A stretch of 64,000 bases of DNA from Solanum dulcamara. Its lineage: Eukaryota > Streptophyta > Magnoliopsida > Solanales > Solanaceae. The stretch spans positions 12,599,501 through 12,663,500 of the forward strand of contig NC_077247.1 of assembly GCF_947179165.1 (NCBI RefSeq). Direction: 5' to 3'. The notes beneath the pieces are model-generated. The model did no database searches. It was not told the origin of the DNA and saw nothing but the letters and a program-made list of their open reading frames with translations. The position numbers and the translations under genes are program-made. Of the stretch, positions 1 through 11,200 are shown one piece after another; the stretch's first letter is position 1; the number at the start of each line of letters is the position of its first letter.

Positions 1-2930
1 ATGGACCCCACGCTGCCACATGGCAACTTTAGATTGGCCGCATGGTCGAGGTGCTGCCCTAGAGGGCTGCCACATATCACCCCTAGGGGGATGCCATGTT
101 TCACACCCAAAGAAAGGATATATATGCTTATTCTTATGACTAAGCTTTCATTTTAAGCATTTTGGACTTGGAAAAGTGGAGAGAAAACTTGAGGGAGAGA
201 AGAGAGAGTCACAGCAGCCACAAGAAGAAGGTAATCCCTCCAATTTCATTCTGTGATTTAATTATTTAAGGTATCCTATGGTTACATAACAGTGCTTAAT
301 CGCGTAAATTGAATTTTTGGGGCAGCAAGATAGGGCGACGAACAACCCATCAGTTTTTAGCGCGTTAAGGAGCTTTCAAGGGAAAGTTTCAGCAAGGTAA
401 GGTTTGATTCTCTCCTCCGATATTTGGTAAAGTGTTTAAGCATATTATGGGTGTGTAAACATGAGTTGGAGACGTGAAAATATTGATGTTACGACTGAAG
501 GAAGTTGCAGGTCATGTAGGGACTGTTTTGATGTATTCTAGTGGCTTAAAATATAACTAGTGTCGTTGTTATTGTAGTGTCGTATTGGGAATTGTTTTTT
601 TGTGTTGAAGGGCTGTAAACATGTCTAAATATGGGTATACGTGATTCTTGTTTCATCCACATGATACCCCATTTCATATGGTTATGATTTTACGAAATAA
701 AGATTGAAAAACCATAGTTTGGAGTCTTAGTTTTGAGCGGGCTGTTTGGGACTTGTTTGGTGTGATGTTGAGGTGGTATAATTGTGTATTGGCTGCTGGT
801 TGTTGTTTTTGGTTGGCTGTACTAATTGAAAATGTAATGGTGAGTTTGGATAGGGCAAGTTATAGAGGAGATGCTATCTGGATTCCATTAACTTCTAACT
901 AACTAATAGACTAGTCGAGACTAGTCAAGAAAGGTGAATAAGGAATTGATTCCTATGGGTGCTTAGTTATGGATTTAGAAGATGGAAAGTTAAAGGTTAT
1001 TAATATTAGTATTACCTTCGTGTTAAATAGGTCCAGAGGACGACTAGACAAGCTGGGTTAAAAGAAATCGATAAAAGGTATGTGAAACTACCCTTTCTTC
1101 TCTTTTGGCATGTCTTAGATATAAGTATTATGTAGATGAAACTGGGTTATTCCATTCTTAAAGATCTGAGTATTAGTTAAGACTCTTGTTCACTTCCTTC
1201 TGATTAGAACTCATGTAATAAGTTGAGTCGTTACCTTTCAAGTCTTCCATGTGATGAAAAGTAGTACATGTAAAGCTTGTCCTTTCCCACTTCTAGAAAG
1301 GATGGACTAAAGTAATATAGGACATGGATTTGGAGGTAACTCCATTTATAAGTTATGGGTGTAACTCATGACTTGTAGTAACTTCTAAACATTAAGGGTC
1401 TGAAAGTAGTTAAACTACTATTCTCGAGCCTTCTATATAGTGAATAGTAAATGGAGGTACCAACCCCTCTTCCTAAAGGATCTACAGTGATAATGGTCTC
1501 TAATTGCATAAGTTGTGTCTTTGTTTGCATGAGCTATGTGGTATTGTATTGATGCATGTCTATGATTCCTGAGGCCCCAATTCATGTAATCCCTAATGAC
1601 ATCTAAAAGGCACTTCGGATAATTACTTTCTTGGTGTTCAGGTGACTATTCACTTGACTATTTCATTGAGTCTCAGAGGGTGACTTAGTTGCATATAGTT
1701 TCTCACTACCCTACTTGTGCATGCTGTAACCCTTCTTTCTTTGCATCTCATGATAGGCCAGATATTATATCGGGCATAACTTTACTACTTCTTTCACTGA
1801 GTCCCAGTCCGAGTATGTATAGTTCTATATATGAGGAGATGATTTCATACGTGAGGCACAGTAATATGTTATGACGATAAGATTATTCATTGAGTTCTGG
1901 GATGGATATAATATGATGGTATATGTTGTAATATTATAGTATGTGTGTGATGGTATGTGTGGCAAAATAAGAAAGGAATACCGAGTCCCTTCCTGAAGGG
2001 CTATGTACCATATGTATATATAATGATAGTACGCTATAGACGTACACCACTTCCTTCACCGAGTCCCTCACTAAAAGGTCGGATAACTTATATAGGCATG
2101 CATGTTAAAATATAGTGATATAATTGTGACCCCGAGCCCTATAATAGACCAGATGAAATATAATGACATAAATAACAAGATTATGCTGTATACGATGATA
2201 TAAGGACATATGCGATGACATGATAAAGTAATATATATGATGAAAAGAGATGAAGACATGAAGATATGATGGTATGTTTTTATGATGAAACAATTATGAC
2301 ACCGAGTCCACTAGAGGGACGGGTACAGTGTATGATAATGTTTATGACTACATGTCTTAAGATGCAGGCACAGTGATTGTTAACTGTCATACTTGTTTCC
2401 TGCATATCTCAGTTATGTTATGTTATGCTTTATATACTCAGAACATATATCGTACTGTCCTTCTATTCTTTAGGGAGCTGCATTTATGCCCGCAGGTATA
2501 GATGTTCATTTTGGAGATCCACCAGCTTAGGGTTTCTACTCAGCGATATTGGAAGTGCTTCACTGTTTCGGAGCCTAACTTTTGATACTGGTCATTTAGT
2601 ATATATGTTTTTTATTAGGGGTACGGCGGGGGCCTTGTCCCGCCATATGATACAGTTAATACTCTTAGAGGTCTATAGACACGTGTATGTGGGTTGTTTG
2701 TAAGTTTGCCTTAATTGTGCCTATGTGGTGTGTAATAAGTGTTGTTATGTTATGGAAGCCTTGTCGTCTTGCTTGCCCATTAATATTACGATATAAATGA
2801 AAGAGGCTACATGCATAAGAAGATGTTCTGACCCATTGGGGTTCTTATGCATAGTTATTATATGTGATAGGTATGTATATGGGGGACAAGGTCGGACTCC
2901 GATCGTGGCCTACAGGGTTGGGTCGTGACA
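1..2930 (+). repeat. LTR of element Z (5' part beyond window)
   Basis: Long terminal repeat of a Ty3/Gypsy element of the same family as A, B and E. It ends in GGGTCGTGACA at 2930, followed after four bases by a primer-binding site. A TATA run lies at 119-125, upstream of a purine-rich leader (about 170-230). The 3' half carries the family's recurring motif, CCGAGTCCC paired with GGGC(C/T)GGG-like blocks, between about 1795 and 2320. A block near 2460-2530 with a 'CCCGCAGGTA' signature recurs in LTR A (6060-6110) and, reversed, in B and E. The true LTR start lies left of base 1. The short open frames here (for example 2377-2703) have no protein similarity that I recognise. Confidence 0.85.
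119..125 (+). promoter_or_regulatory. TATA-like box of LTR Z
   Basis: TATATAT run about 50 bp upstream of the purine-rich leader, in the same relative position as the TATA run of LTR A (3754-3763). Inferred core promoter of the LTR. Confidence 0.45.
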
Positions 2931-2934
2931 GAAG

Positions 2935-2948
2935 TGGTATCAAAGCAG
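2935..2948 (+). other. Primer-binding site of element Z
   Basis: TGGTATCAAAGCAG, four bases after the LTR end. It is complementary to the 3' end of plant initiator Met-tRNA (canonical TGGTATCAGAGC) with one change. Confidence 0.85.
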
Positions 2949-3123
2949 TTCATCCTTGGAATGTCTACAGACCATATCTAGTAGAGTCTTGTTTATTGGT
3001 GTGTTATTCACCACATCTATAAACGGAAGGCTACAAGACATTTAGGATGTTACCTTTCTTTCATACTTAAGATCGTGCGATAGAGCTGAATCATAGGGAA
3101 TAAAATTCCTCATACTAACCTGT
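2949..3123 (+). mobile_element. Leader stub of element Z, cut by element A
   Basis: About 175 bp of untranslated leader, colinear with the leader of A at 6502-6680 (shared 'GGAATGTCTAC', 'TAGTAGAGTCTTG', 'GATCGTG' blocks). Similarity stops at 3123, exactly where LTR A begins, so A inserted into Z's leader. The remainder of Z is not visible. Confidence 0.75.
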
Positions 3124-3675
3124 TGTTATACCCTGTACTTTTGTACCTTGGAAGGTTCTCAAGCTTCTTAAATTTCTTGAACCTCTTGAGCTTCTTAAGT
3201 TTTATTTAAGCTTCATAAGTTTCTTGAAAGGATCGTATGCTTCTTATAAGTTGTCATGTGAGCCGGATAATCTATGACACTATCAAACAACTCTAAGGAA
3301 GAGAGAATGTGATACCCCATAGAAGGGAAGATTGGAAATATGGTTATGAGAATCCGGAAGAAATTGGAGGCCAAGTAATGAGTCTAGGACTCGACTTACT
3401 TACGTAAGCTACCAATTTGGAAATCTTACCTACTTATACTACTTGAATACATACCAAACTTATGGGGCAAGGATTACATAGGTTTGTAAAGTAAGACGAG
3501 ATTACGAACCCATAAGAAGAAAAAGAAAATGACACATGGCAGCCCATGAGAGACTGCCACGTGGCAGCATGAGGGAGTTCCATGTGGCAGCAGATGAAGC
3601 AAGAGTGGTTGACCCCCACATGCCACATGGAAGCCTGTGATTGGAGGAAAGGGGTGTGTCGGCCCAATGAGGGCT

Positions 3676-3734
3676 TGACACGTGTCACCACTTAGGCCGT
3701 GACATGTGTCACCACTTAGGGGATGAAATGTGTC
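3676..3734 (+). promoter_or_regulatory. Palindromic G-box-like repeats upstream of TATA (LTR A)
   Basis: TGACACGTGTCA (3676-3687), GACATGTGTC (3701-3710) and AAATGTGTCC (about 3727-3736) repeat at about 25 bp. The first is a perfect palindrome around CACGTG, the plant G-box/ABRE core. The 3' LTR has the same block at 11742-11800, and the B LTRs have similar words (16633-16690 and 24275-24350, minus strand). They sit 20-80 bp upstream of the TATA run. A bZIP/bHLH site is inferred, not shown. Confidence 0.5.
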
Positions 3735-3753
3735 CCTCTTAAATTAGCCTCTC

Positions 3754-3763
3754 TATATATATA
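3754..3763 (+). promoter_or_regulatory. TATA box of 5' LTR A
   Basis: TATATATATA downstream of the G-box-like repeats. The equivalent run in the 3' LTR is at 11822-11830. Confidence 0.5.
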
Positions 3764-4496
3764 TGTTGATGACTTTTAGTCATCCTTATCCCTTAATTTA
3801 TTACTTCATCCAAATATTCTAGAAAAGAGAAGAAGAGGAGAGAAACCCTCAAGCTAGAGAGAGTTTCGGATTTGAGGGAAAAAAGGTAAGCTTCTGATTT
3901 CGTTATGTGAATTAATTATATAAGGTGCAACACAATGTTATGAAGGTGTTATTAATGAAAATTTATGGTTTGGGGCATCCCAAAACGTTACCAAACAGCC
4001 AAGATGTTTTAGGCGCGCTAAAGGAACTTCCGAGTCAAGTTTCAACGAGGTTGACGAGTTCCGGGCAAGGTAAGAGTTTCTCTTTTGAACTGGAGTTTAT
4101 GATTATGTTATGAGGTATATTACATGTATTAAATGATACTGGAAGTGGAAAAATTTCACAAGAATACTTGACGTTAAAAACAAGCTAAATTAAAGTTGTA
4201 GTAGCTAAATCAAAGTCACGTAGTGTGTTGTCGTTGTGGTGCTGCGGGTGCAGCTGGTGGGATTGCGTGTTGCAGGGATTTAAAGTGTTTTAAAAAGGTT
4301 TTGGGTGCTTCTTGTTTCATCCACACGACCCTCCATTTGGTATGGTTAAAGATTTTGCAAAATAAAGATTAAAAACTCTATTTTGGTATCGTATTCTGGA
4401 GCTAGTTGTTTGGAGCTTTTATTGTGCAATGTTGAAGTAATTTACTTGTAAATATGCTGATGGTTTTTGTTGTTGATATGGTTGTTTATATTTTAG

Positions 4497-4583
4497 CCAA
4501 GTTGAAATCTCGGGGATATTGAAGTTACAGGAGAAATGCCGAGTTGAAATCTCGGGGACATTGAAGTTAGAGGAGAAATGCTG
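4497..4583 (+). repeat. About 42-bp tandem duplication in LTR A
   Basis: Two adjacent copies of a unit containing 'GTTGAAATCTCGGGGA' followed by 'ATTGAAGTTA' and 'AGGAGAAATGC'. The 3' LTR has a single copy near 12563-12605, so the duplication arose after insertion. Confidence 0.75.
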
Positions 4584-6132
4584 CCCAATTTTCAGTAGCT
4601 TCGGAACTAATAACAAACTAATCGAGCGTAATGGATAGAAAATGACTCCTATTAGTCCTTGTTTGTATAGTGGAATATTGGAAAGTGAAAATCTATTAAC
4701 CTTAGTATTAATTTCATGTCAAATAGGTTGAGGTATCAAGACAAGACGGATTTCAATTAATCCCTAAATAGGTATGTGAAGCCCTTCTTTATCTCGGCAT
4801 GTTTTTGGTACAAGTTGGTAAAGCTACCTTTCTTCCCTCTTGACACGTCTTTGATATAAGTACGATGTTATAATGCTATGATTACACACTGAGTCCCATA
4901 ATCGGCCGGGTATATTATGTGATGGTATGGTAAAGCAATGAGAAGGTTATGATACTGAGCTCATGACGGGCCGGGTATGATATATGTATATAATGACTCT
5001 ATGAGGGAAATTACAGGGTATGTAAAGCTTATTCTATTCCTTATTTTTGCATGACCCATAGAAAGCCAATAGACGAGGAATGTGCAAAGTCTACAAGAAG
5101 GTCTTATTCTTAAGTACACTAGGATGACCAACATTTTTAATTTCCTAGAACGTATGTCCTTTTTCCTCGATTCATGTGAAAGTGTCCGACCATCCTATGG
5201 TATAATTTATGTTGTGGTATAAGGCATGAATCTCTTTCACTCCTTTAAGCTAGAACTCTTCCAATAATTGAACTATGGCTTCTCAAGTTTTTCTATACCT
5301 TGGGAAGGAGTAAGTAGGTAAAGTAAATCTTTTGTTTTTGGCATGAACTTTATGAAACAAATAGACGAAGTATATGTGATCCCAAGGAGGTCCCCATTCT
5401 CAAAGTCACTAATATGGCCATTTTCTTGACTTCCAAAAGATATTTTATTACACCTTGATATGAGTAGATGATTTCAAAAGTGCTACCTTGATGCAAAACC
5501 GTAATGACACTCCAAAGGTACTTGTTATGGCTATTGTCCTAATTTTCGAACGATAGTTCATTTGGATTATTTCAACAAGTCTCCAATGATGGTTTAAATT
5601 GCATATGGCTACTCACTACTCTATTCGTATATACTGTAACCCTTCTTTCACCGAGTTCTGGGCCGGGAACGTAATCGTGCACAGTTCACTGCATTATCCA
5701 CTAAGTCCCTCATTAAAGGGCTGGGTATGCTATATGAGGAAATGATAATGCAATGACATGAACAACTCACCAAGTCCCTAACTACAGGGCTGGGAACGTA
5801 TGTATGTATATATATATATATATGATATGATGTGATGTGATAAGGTGATGATGGCGCCGGGTCCTATGATGGTCCTATAGGTATATGTTTAACCGAGTAC
5901 CTGAAGGGGCCGTCTATATTGTCTTATATGAACGTGCATGTTTTATGATTCACAAGGTACAGTTACAATGTTTTCTTAAGTAACGAATTTATCCCCCTGG
6001 CTTTTTTTATTTCAGATATGTTTCTAGCTATGCTTTACATACTCAGTATATATATCGTACTGACCCCCCTTTCTACAGGGGCTGCGTTCATACCCGCAGG
6101 TACAGACGCACATTTTGGAGGCCCACCAGCAT

Positions 6133-6276
6133 AGGACTCCTACCAGCAAGTTAGGGTAAAGCTCTATTGTATTGGAGCCTAGTTGTGGTACTGCTCTCTT
6201 GATTTGTACATTTTTTTTGTTTATTCAAGGGTATGGCGGGGACTCCTACCAGCAAGTTTGGGTAAAGCTCCATTGT
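6133..6276 (+). repeat. 39-bp dispersed duplication near the end of 5' LTR A
   Basis: A unit starting GGACTCCTACCAGCAAG occurs at about 6133-6171 and again at 6238-6276, differing at a few bases. It lies around the 'GGTATGGCGGGG' block conserved in this LTR family. Confidence 0.7.
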
Positions 6277-6487
6277 ATACGCACGTATGCACAGTGGTGC
6301 TGATATGGTTTATGTTTTGGAGGATGTTTTCCCCTGTCGTGATAACCCTGCCAGCTGAGGTGTTATCTAGTATATTTGTATACTATGACTCAAACAGGGG
6401 ACAGGTTTGTTTATAGCTAGCAAAGGTATACGCGAGTGTCCAGTTTGGGCACCCGTCATGGCCTACGGGGTTGCGTCGTGACAAAAG

Positions 6488-6501
6488 TGGTATCAAAGCG
6501 G
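6488..6501 (+). other. Primer-binding site of element A
   Basis: TGGTATCAAAGCGG, four bases after the LTR end at 6483. Initiator Met-tRNA type. Confidence 0.85.
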
Positions 6502-6711
6502 TCTTTCCTTGGAATGTCTACTGGTCGTGTCTAGTAGAGTCTTGTTTATCTGTGTGTTGTGCACCACATATATAAACAAGAGGCTACAGGATATTTAGTA
6601 TGTTATATTTCTTTCTTGTCTTAGATCGTGTGATAAAGCTGTTCTATAAGCATAATCCCTCCTTAATAGAATACTAGGGGTACGGTAATACCTCTTAGGG
6701 AAACTTACTTC

Positions 6712-6729
6712 TAACCTCCTTTCTTGCAG
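6712..6729 (+). promoter_or_regulatory. Candidate 3' splice site before the gag frame of element A
   Basis: CTAAC branch-like word, a pyrimidine stretch and TTGCAG ending at 6729, 22 bases before the ATG at 6752. LTR A has donor-like GGTAAGC in its transcribed leader (about 3884). B has a related acceptor-like stretch on the minus strand near 21465-21495. A leader intron is an inference. Confidence 0.35.
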
Positions 6730-6745
6730 GTGGGTATAGGTTGAG

Positions 6746-7126
6746 GTGAAAAATGAAGAGACCAGCTCTAGACAGCAGAAGGGGTGCGAAAAAGGGCCCC
6801 AGGGTAATATGGGACCTCAGGCTCCAAGACCGAGCAGGCGGAGCCCCAGTTATTCAATTGAGACTGATCCCTCCGAAAACCCTGATTATGTTATAGAGAT
6901 TGATCCCTCAGAGGGCCCAACGATAAAGTCCCTAAAGCATTTGATGACCTGGGAAGTGGCTCAAGAAGCCACACTAGCTGCTCTCATGATAGAGAACTAT
7001 GTCCGGCCGACTTCCACGGCAAGTGTCATGGCATATTTGAGCCTTTTATCATGGTCATCGGTGAACCAGGAATTACCTGGCTATCTATGTATTTCCAATT
7101 TAAGCAAGGAAGACAACGAGGGATAG
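6746..7126 (+). pseudogene. Possible Gag N-terminal fragment of element A
   Basis: A 126-codon frame sits about 260 bp after the PBS, where Gag should begin. Its N-terminus is polar and Arg/Lys/Pro-rich, followed by two acidic near-repeats (IETDPSENP and IEIDPSEGP, residues about 39-58). No zinc knuckle or capsid motif is visible, and the frame ends early. A Gag identity rests mainly on position. The downstream stretch to about 8500 has no readable frame, in keeping with strong decay. Confidence 0.4.
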
Positions 7127-8529
7127 ACAAGCAAGTGGTAACCGGATGGAGACGGGGAGCACACTTCACCTCCTAGGTCACCGGGTCAAACTAGGGATTG
7201 ACCGACTACAGTTATAGGAGGGTAATAGGTATAGTTTTGGTTGGCTATATAGGGAAATTTGTTTGTTTTGGTTCGGTTTAATATAGCAAGCCTTATATGG
7301 TTGTAAACTAAGATGCTATAAACACATGTACATATTGGACTTGTGAGGTATTACGGTTGTGAAATAGTATGATATGGATGTATATATACGTTGGACTCGC
7401 ATGGCATTATTGGTATTTCCTGAGTGCAGGTTTGGGATAGGAAGGAATATAGAGGAAACTCTACCGATTTTTTTTTAGGAATAGAAAGGAATAAGATGCA
7501 GGTTCATCATATGGTCTGAAAGTTGATACAGAGTACCTTATTATGATGAATTAAAGTTGTAGGGGTACCCTCCGTGTTGTTGGGAAGGGGGCCCATGTTT
7601 ATTTAGGAATTCTTAAGTTGAAAGAAAACTCCCGTTGGAAGGAAAGGTGTCCAGCAATTGGGTTCCACTTTGGTAGGGAAAGTATAGAGCCCTCAACCAG
7701 TAGTGGTGAACGGGATAGGTTGTTCATAACTCAAAAGTTAACCTAGAGGGAAACCATACGAGTTAGGCACTAAACAGTATTGTGGTGCTTATTAGATCTT
7801 AATTTTCTTCTGGTAGTCGTTAGAGGATGCTTTATAGTAACCTTTTATTAGTTATTAAGCAACTAAAATAACTTGTGGATGGAAGACATGAACTTATGGG
7901 CTATCCAGAATCATGTGATTCATATATTGGATAACATACTAGAAGGATTCAGGAGGGTCGGTGATACCAAGGAATGATTTTCCCAAGGGATATAGGGGTA
8001 ACATGAAACTCCTAGGGCGCAAAAATGGCCATGGACCGAAAGAATAGAAGGACTACTGCAGGAAGTACTCAAGATAGATGTGATCAATTAAGTACAAGTA
8101 TCAGTGAAAAAGGGAATAGATAGCTAAGAACTAAAGGTGTAGTATGAAAAGGCGAGAAGATAAGACCAGTATTAAAGTAAAAATTGACATGAGACTGAGG
8201 AGAATTGGAATTTAACCTCGGGTACCCAACAAGGATAAAAGCTTATGAGATATAAAGAAGTATTGTGGATATGTGATTCCACCGTGGAAAATATAAAGAC
8301 CCCTCAAGGATGAGGGAGGTAGCTCTCCAAAACCATTGATGTGTTACGAGTCCATTAAGGGGAACAAGTGGTATCCACTTGGTTGAAGATAGTGTTATAG
8401 CAGGACTAGAAAGACGGGTCACAGTATAAGTACTTCTGAATGGAGAAGTTGAAACGATTATGAGCGTTAGGTAATCACTGGTGGGGAAGAAAGGAATATG
8501 GCTCTGGAGAAACTACTACATTAATTATA

Positions 8530-8640
8530 TGGCTCGAGTACCCGTACTTGGACTAGATTGGGTACTAGTTATTAAGAATTCTAAGCACCCCATAGTTGTA
8601 TTAAGGTTTCTTATAGGGGAAATCTAAAGTACAGATGATC
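8530..8640 (+). pseudogene. Probable protease C-terminal remnant of element A
   Basis: Translation gives LGLDWV followed some residues later by IVVLRFLIGE. This resembles the ILGMDWL...VVRFQFPGE end of plant Gypsy retropepsins. Only this stretch is readable. The active-site D-S/T-G triad was not found upstream. Integrase-like sequence starts about 1.5 kb later, too near for a full RT plus RNase H. Confidence 0.4.
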
Positions 8641-9578
8641 TAACAGAAGGTGTAGATATGGTGCAGTATGTCAAGTGTGTTGGAACAGAATCATATGCGT
8701 ATGAACAGTTGAAAATAAATAGAGGATGACATGGGTACACCCTAAAGAGGGGAAGTGGACAAGAGAAATATAAGTGTGAGTCGACTGACACTATCACATG
8801 TTAATGGGAACACTTAAACTTCAAGCGAGATCTCATGCTGGCTCGAGTTAGCAAGGACTAAAGGCCAGCGATAAATGGGTAGAAGCCATGATATCTGAGA
8901 CCGTGCGGAGAACCATTAGCAGAGACCTTAATGGATGAGTTCTTACAAAAAGGGGAGAACACAATAAGAGAGTAAGATGGAGCAATCTAAGGATCGTGTA
9001 AAGGGTAGTAAGGCCATGGTTGAGTAAAGATTAAGACATGGAAACAGAGTTGTTGGCCACCGGGATGTGACATACAGGTAGCAAGGAGAAAGAATAGAAA
9101 ACCTTCTATGGTAAGGAAATGAGGAGACCAAGGAGTACCCAAAGGAAAAAAAAGAAAGAGAAAAAGGGGTAGGACAAAATAGCGTTAGCGCGAGCAAGCT
9201 CTGGTGTGGAAGTGATATGTAAAGCAAGATGAACCAGGAAGTAAAAAAACTGTGTATATCTCATACCGGTTGTATAAAAGTAGTTGTGCAACTTACGAAT
9301 ATATATATACAACATAAGACCAAGCGGAAGAGTACATGAGGAAAAGGGGGTTATGATATTTTGCACATGTTACAGAGAAATATAAAGAGAAGTTAAATTA
9401 TATGACCAAAAAGGACATGGTCATGGCAGAACTAAAGACCTACCCCGATACCGGTTGTAAGATAAAAGAGGAAAGGGTAAGGTGAAATGTGAAGACTAGC
9501 GAGACGACGCTAAGGTAAATCTTGGGATAAGTTGAGTGCCTTGCATATTATTGCAAGGATTGCAATAAAACGTGACAT

Positions 9579-9683
9579 GAGGACTTCCCAAGGGAGTCAC
9601 CCATCCTAGTAATACTCTCGTCCAAGCACACTTAACTTTAAAATTTTGGTGGGATCTGGTGCGTTAGTACTGGTATGATCGCA
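9579..9683 (-). pseudogene. 5S rRNA pseudogene inside element A
   Basis: The reverse complement matches plant 5S rRNA from about base 5 (TGCGATCATACCAG) through the internal control region (AAGTGTGCTTGGA, GGATGGGTGAC) to GGGAAGTCCTC near the 3' end, so about 105 of 119-120 bases. Roughly 15 positions differ from the consensus I know, mainly C-to-T/G-to-A. CATGAG occurs on both sides (9576-9581 and 9682-9687). The homologous stretch of element B (rc around 18370-18440) lacks this segment. It is therefore an insertion specific to A, probably a retrocopy of 5S RNA, and unlikely to give functional rRNA. Confidence 0.85.
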
Positions 9684-10139
9684 TGAGATGGAGGAATTTG
9701 AACTAGCGGCGAGGCAATGGCACGAGATTATGTACCTAGAGTGTTATAAGTTACATTAAGGGAATTGTAAAAAGGGCTTAAGAAAAATAAGTAGGATCAG
9801 CTGATTACTAACAGATGGCGCACTTGTATGCTACAGTTCTTCAACATAATACTAGTTAATGATAGGCAAACCACAAAACAACTATACAGGCCATTGTGTG
9901 AGTGAATTTCGACACCACTTGACAGCCAACTCTGATGGGCAAAAAGCAAAACCCAAAAGGTAAGGGTACCAGTTGATGTCGTCTAAAGAAGGCAAGAAGT
10001 AATACACAAGTTCGAAGACTCCACAACACGACCTTGGCTATAAGACTCATTTTGCACTCCATGGACGGATGATGGTATATGGAATGTCATCCGCAGACTA
10101 ACAAATTCATCCCGTGTTCCTTCAATCAAGGACTACCTG

Positions 10140-11077
10140 CTCAGCCAAGATTGTGTGAAATTATAGATCAAGAGAATGGTGAGATTTCACAGAGTTCCCA
10201 GAGCTATTGTCTCAGATGAAGGATCCCGAGTTATAGCTAACTACTGAAGATCAGCCCACAAAGAGATTGGGAACACAAACAAGTCTTCGTACACTATTAT
10301 ACCCTCAGACCGATGGACAGACGAAGCTTACTAACTAAATGCTAGGAGATATGTTGCAGGCCTATATGGTTAACTCCAAAGGTAGCTCAGACAATTGCCT
10401 ACTACCTGTCAAGATTACTTACAATATTAACTATCATTCCAGTCTCTGGATGGCCCGGTATAAGACTTTGTATGACAGAAAGTGTAGGTCGCCATTGGTT
10501 AGTATAATATTGGCAAAACATAACCAATAGGCCCAGACATGGTCCAACAGGATGTGGAGAAAGTAAAGCCTATTTAAGAGAGGTTATTAGCTGCCCAAGG
10601 TCAACAGAAGCTATATGCAGACAATCGACGTCGATCTTTGAAATTTCAAGTGAGCGATTGTGTATTTTTGAAGGTGTCGCCCATGAAAGGAGTAATGAGG
10701 GTAGGAAAGAAAGGGAAGCTGAGTCCGAGATATATGGGTCCTTACCAAATCCTTCGTCGAATAGGCAAGGTTGCTTATGAGCTAGACCTACCGGTAGATC
10801 TGGAAGCAGTACATCTAACCTTCCATGTATCAATGCTTCGCAAGTGCGTTAGTGATCCATAGATGATATCCAGGTCACAAAGAAGTTATCCTACGAGGAG
10901 CAACCTATCTCCATCCTGGATCGGCTGATTAGAAGATTGCGGACTAAGGATGTAGCTTCCATCAAGGTGTTGTGGCAAAGTAAGAATCGCGAAGAAATGG
11001 CCTGGGAAGCTGAAGAGGAAATGAAACACAAGTATCCGTACCTATTCCCTATGTATATAGGAAATTCCAACTTCTAA
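10140..11077 (+). pseudogene. Integrase remnant of element A
   Basis: Decayed C-terminal half of a Ty3/Gypsy integrase across several frames. 'HRVPRAIVSDEGS' (about 10190) holds the second catalytic Asp. PQTDGQTK follows near 10307-10330, where the family has the catalytic Glu after GQ(A/T); here the codon reads Lys (AAG). Then come NYHSS, RKCRSP, the frame 10638-10862 with VFLKVSPMKGVMR, LSPRYMGPYQILRRIGKVAY and HVSMLRKC, and the closing ILDRLIRRLRTKDVAS...WEAEEEMKHKYPYLF. In-frame stops occur near 10337, 10530 and 10861. Not functional. Confidence 0.85.
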
Positions 11078-11186
11078 AACTCATAAGGTAATGAAAGTAT
11101 GTGTTATTGCAATAGAGAGGAATTTTCCCTATAGTCTGCGTAAGATTTTGAAGAAGGTTCATTTAACATTCGAGGAAGAATGTTTT

Positions 11187-11200
11187 AAAGGGGGGAAGGA
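11187..11200 (+). other. Polypurine tract of element A
   Basis: AAAGGGGGGAAGGA directly before the 3' LTR start at 11201; plus-strand primer site. The preceding GAGGAAGAATG recurs before the 3' LTR of B (minus strand, 17141-17165). Confidence 0.8.

Larger units (their letters stand above)
3124..6483 (+). repeat. 5' LTR of element A
   Basis: Starts TGTTATACCC and ends GCGTCGTGACA, 3,360 bp. It contains an upstream block of ACGTGT/ATGTGTC repeats, a TATA run at 3754-3763, a purine-rich leader with a GGTAAGC donor-like site near 3884, repeated GAGTCCC/GGGCCGGG blocks (4890-5920), and two local tandem duplications (about 4497-4583 and 6133/6238) absent from the 3' LTR. The stretch 3757-4165 appears identical to 11823-12231 in the 3' LTR, while flanking DNA differs by up to about 15 per cent. 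Confidence 0.85.

Noticed and set aside
2377..2703. 108-codon frame in LTR Z
   Set aside because: LTR sequence shared with A, B and E, where the frame is not kept.
3925..4113. A 62-codon frame repeated identically at 11991-12179
   Set aside because: It lies in the LTR leader and is duplicated because the LTR is duplicated. No protein similarity recognised.
9579..9683. A working 5S rRNA gene
   Set aside because: About 15 changes from consensus, isolated single copy inside a retrotransposon, no adjacent spacer array or terminator.
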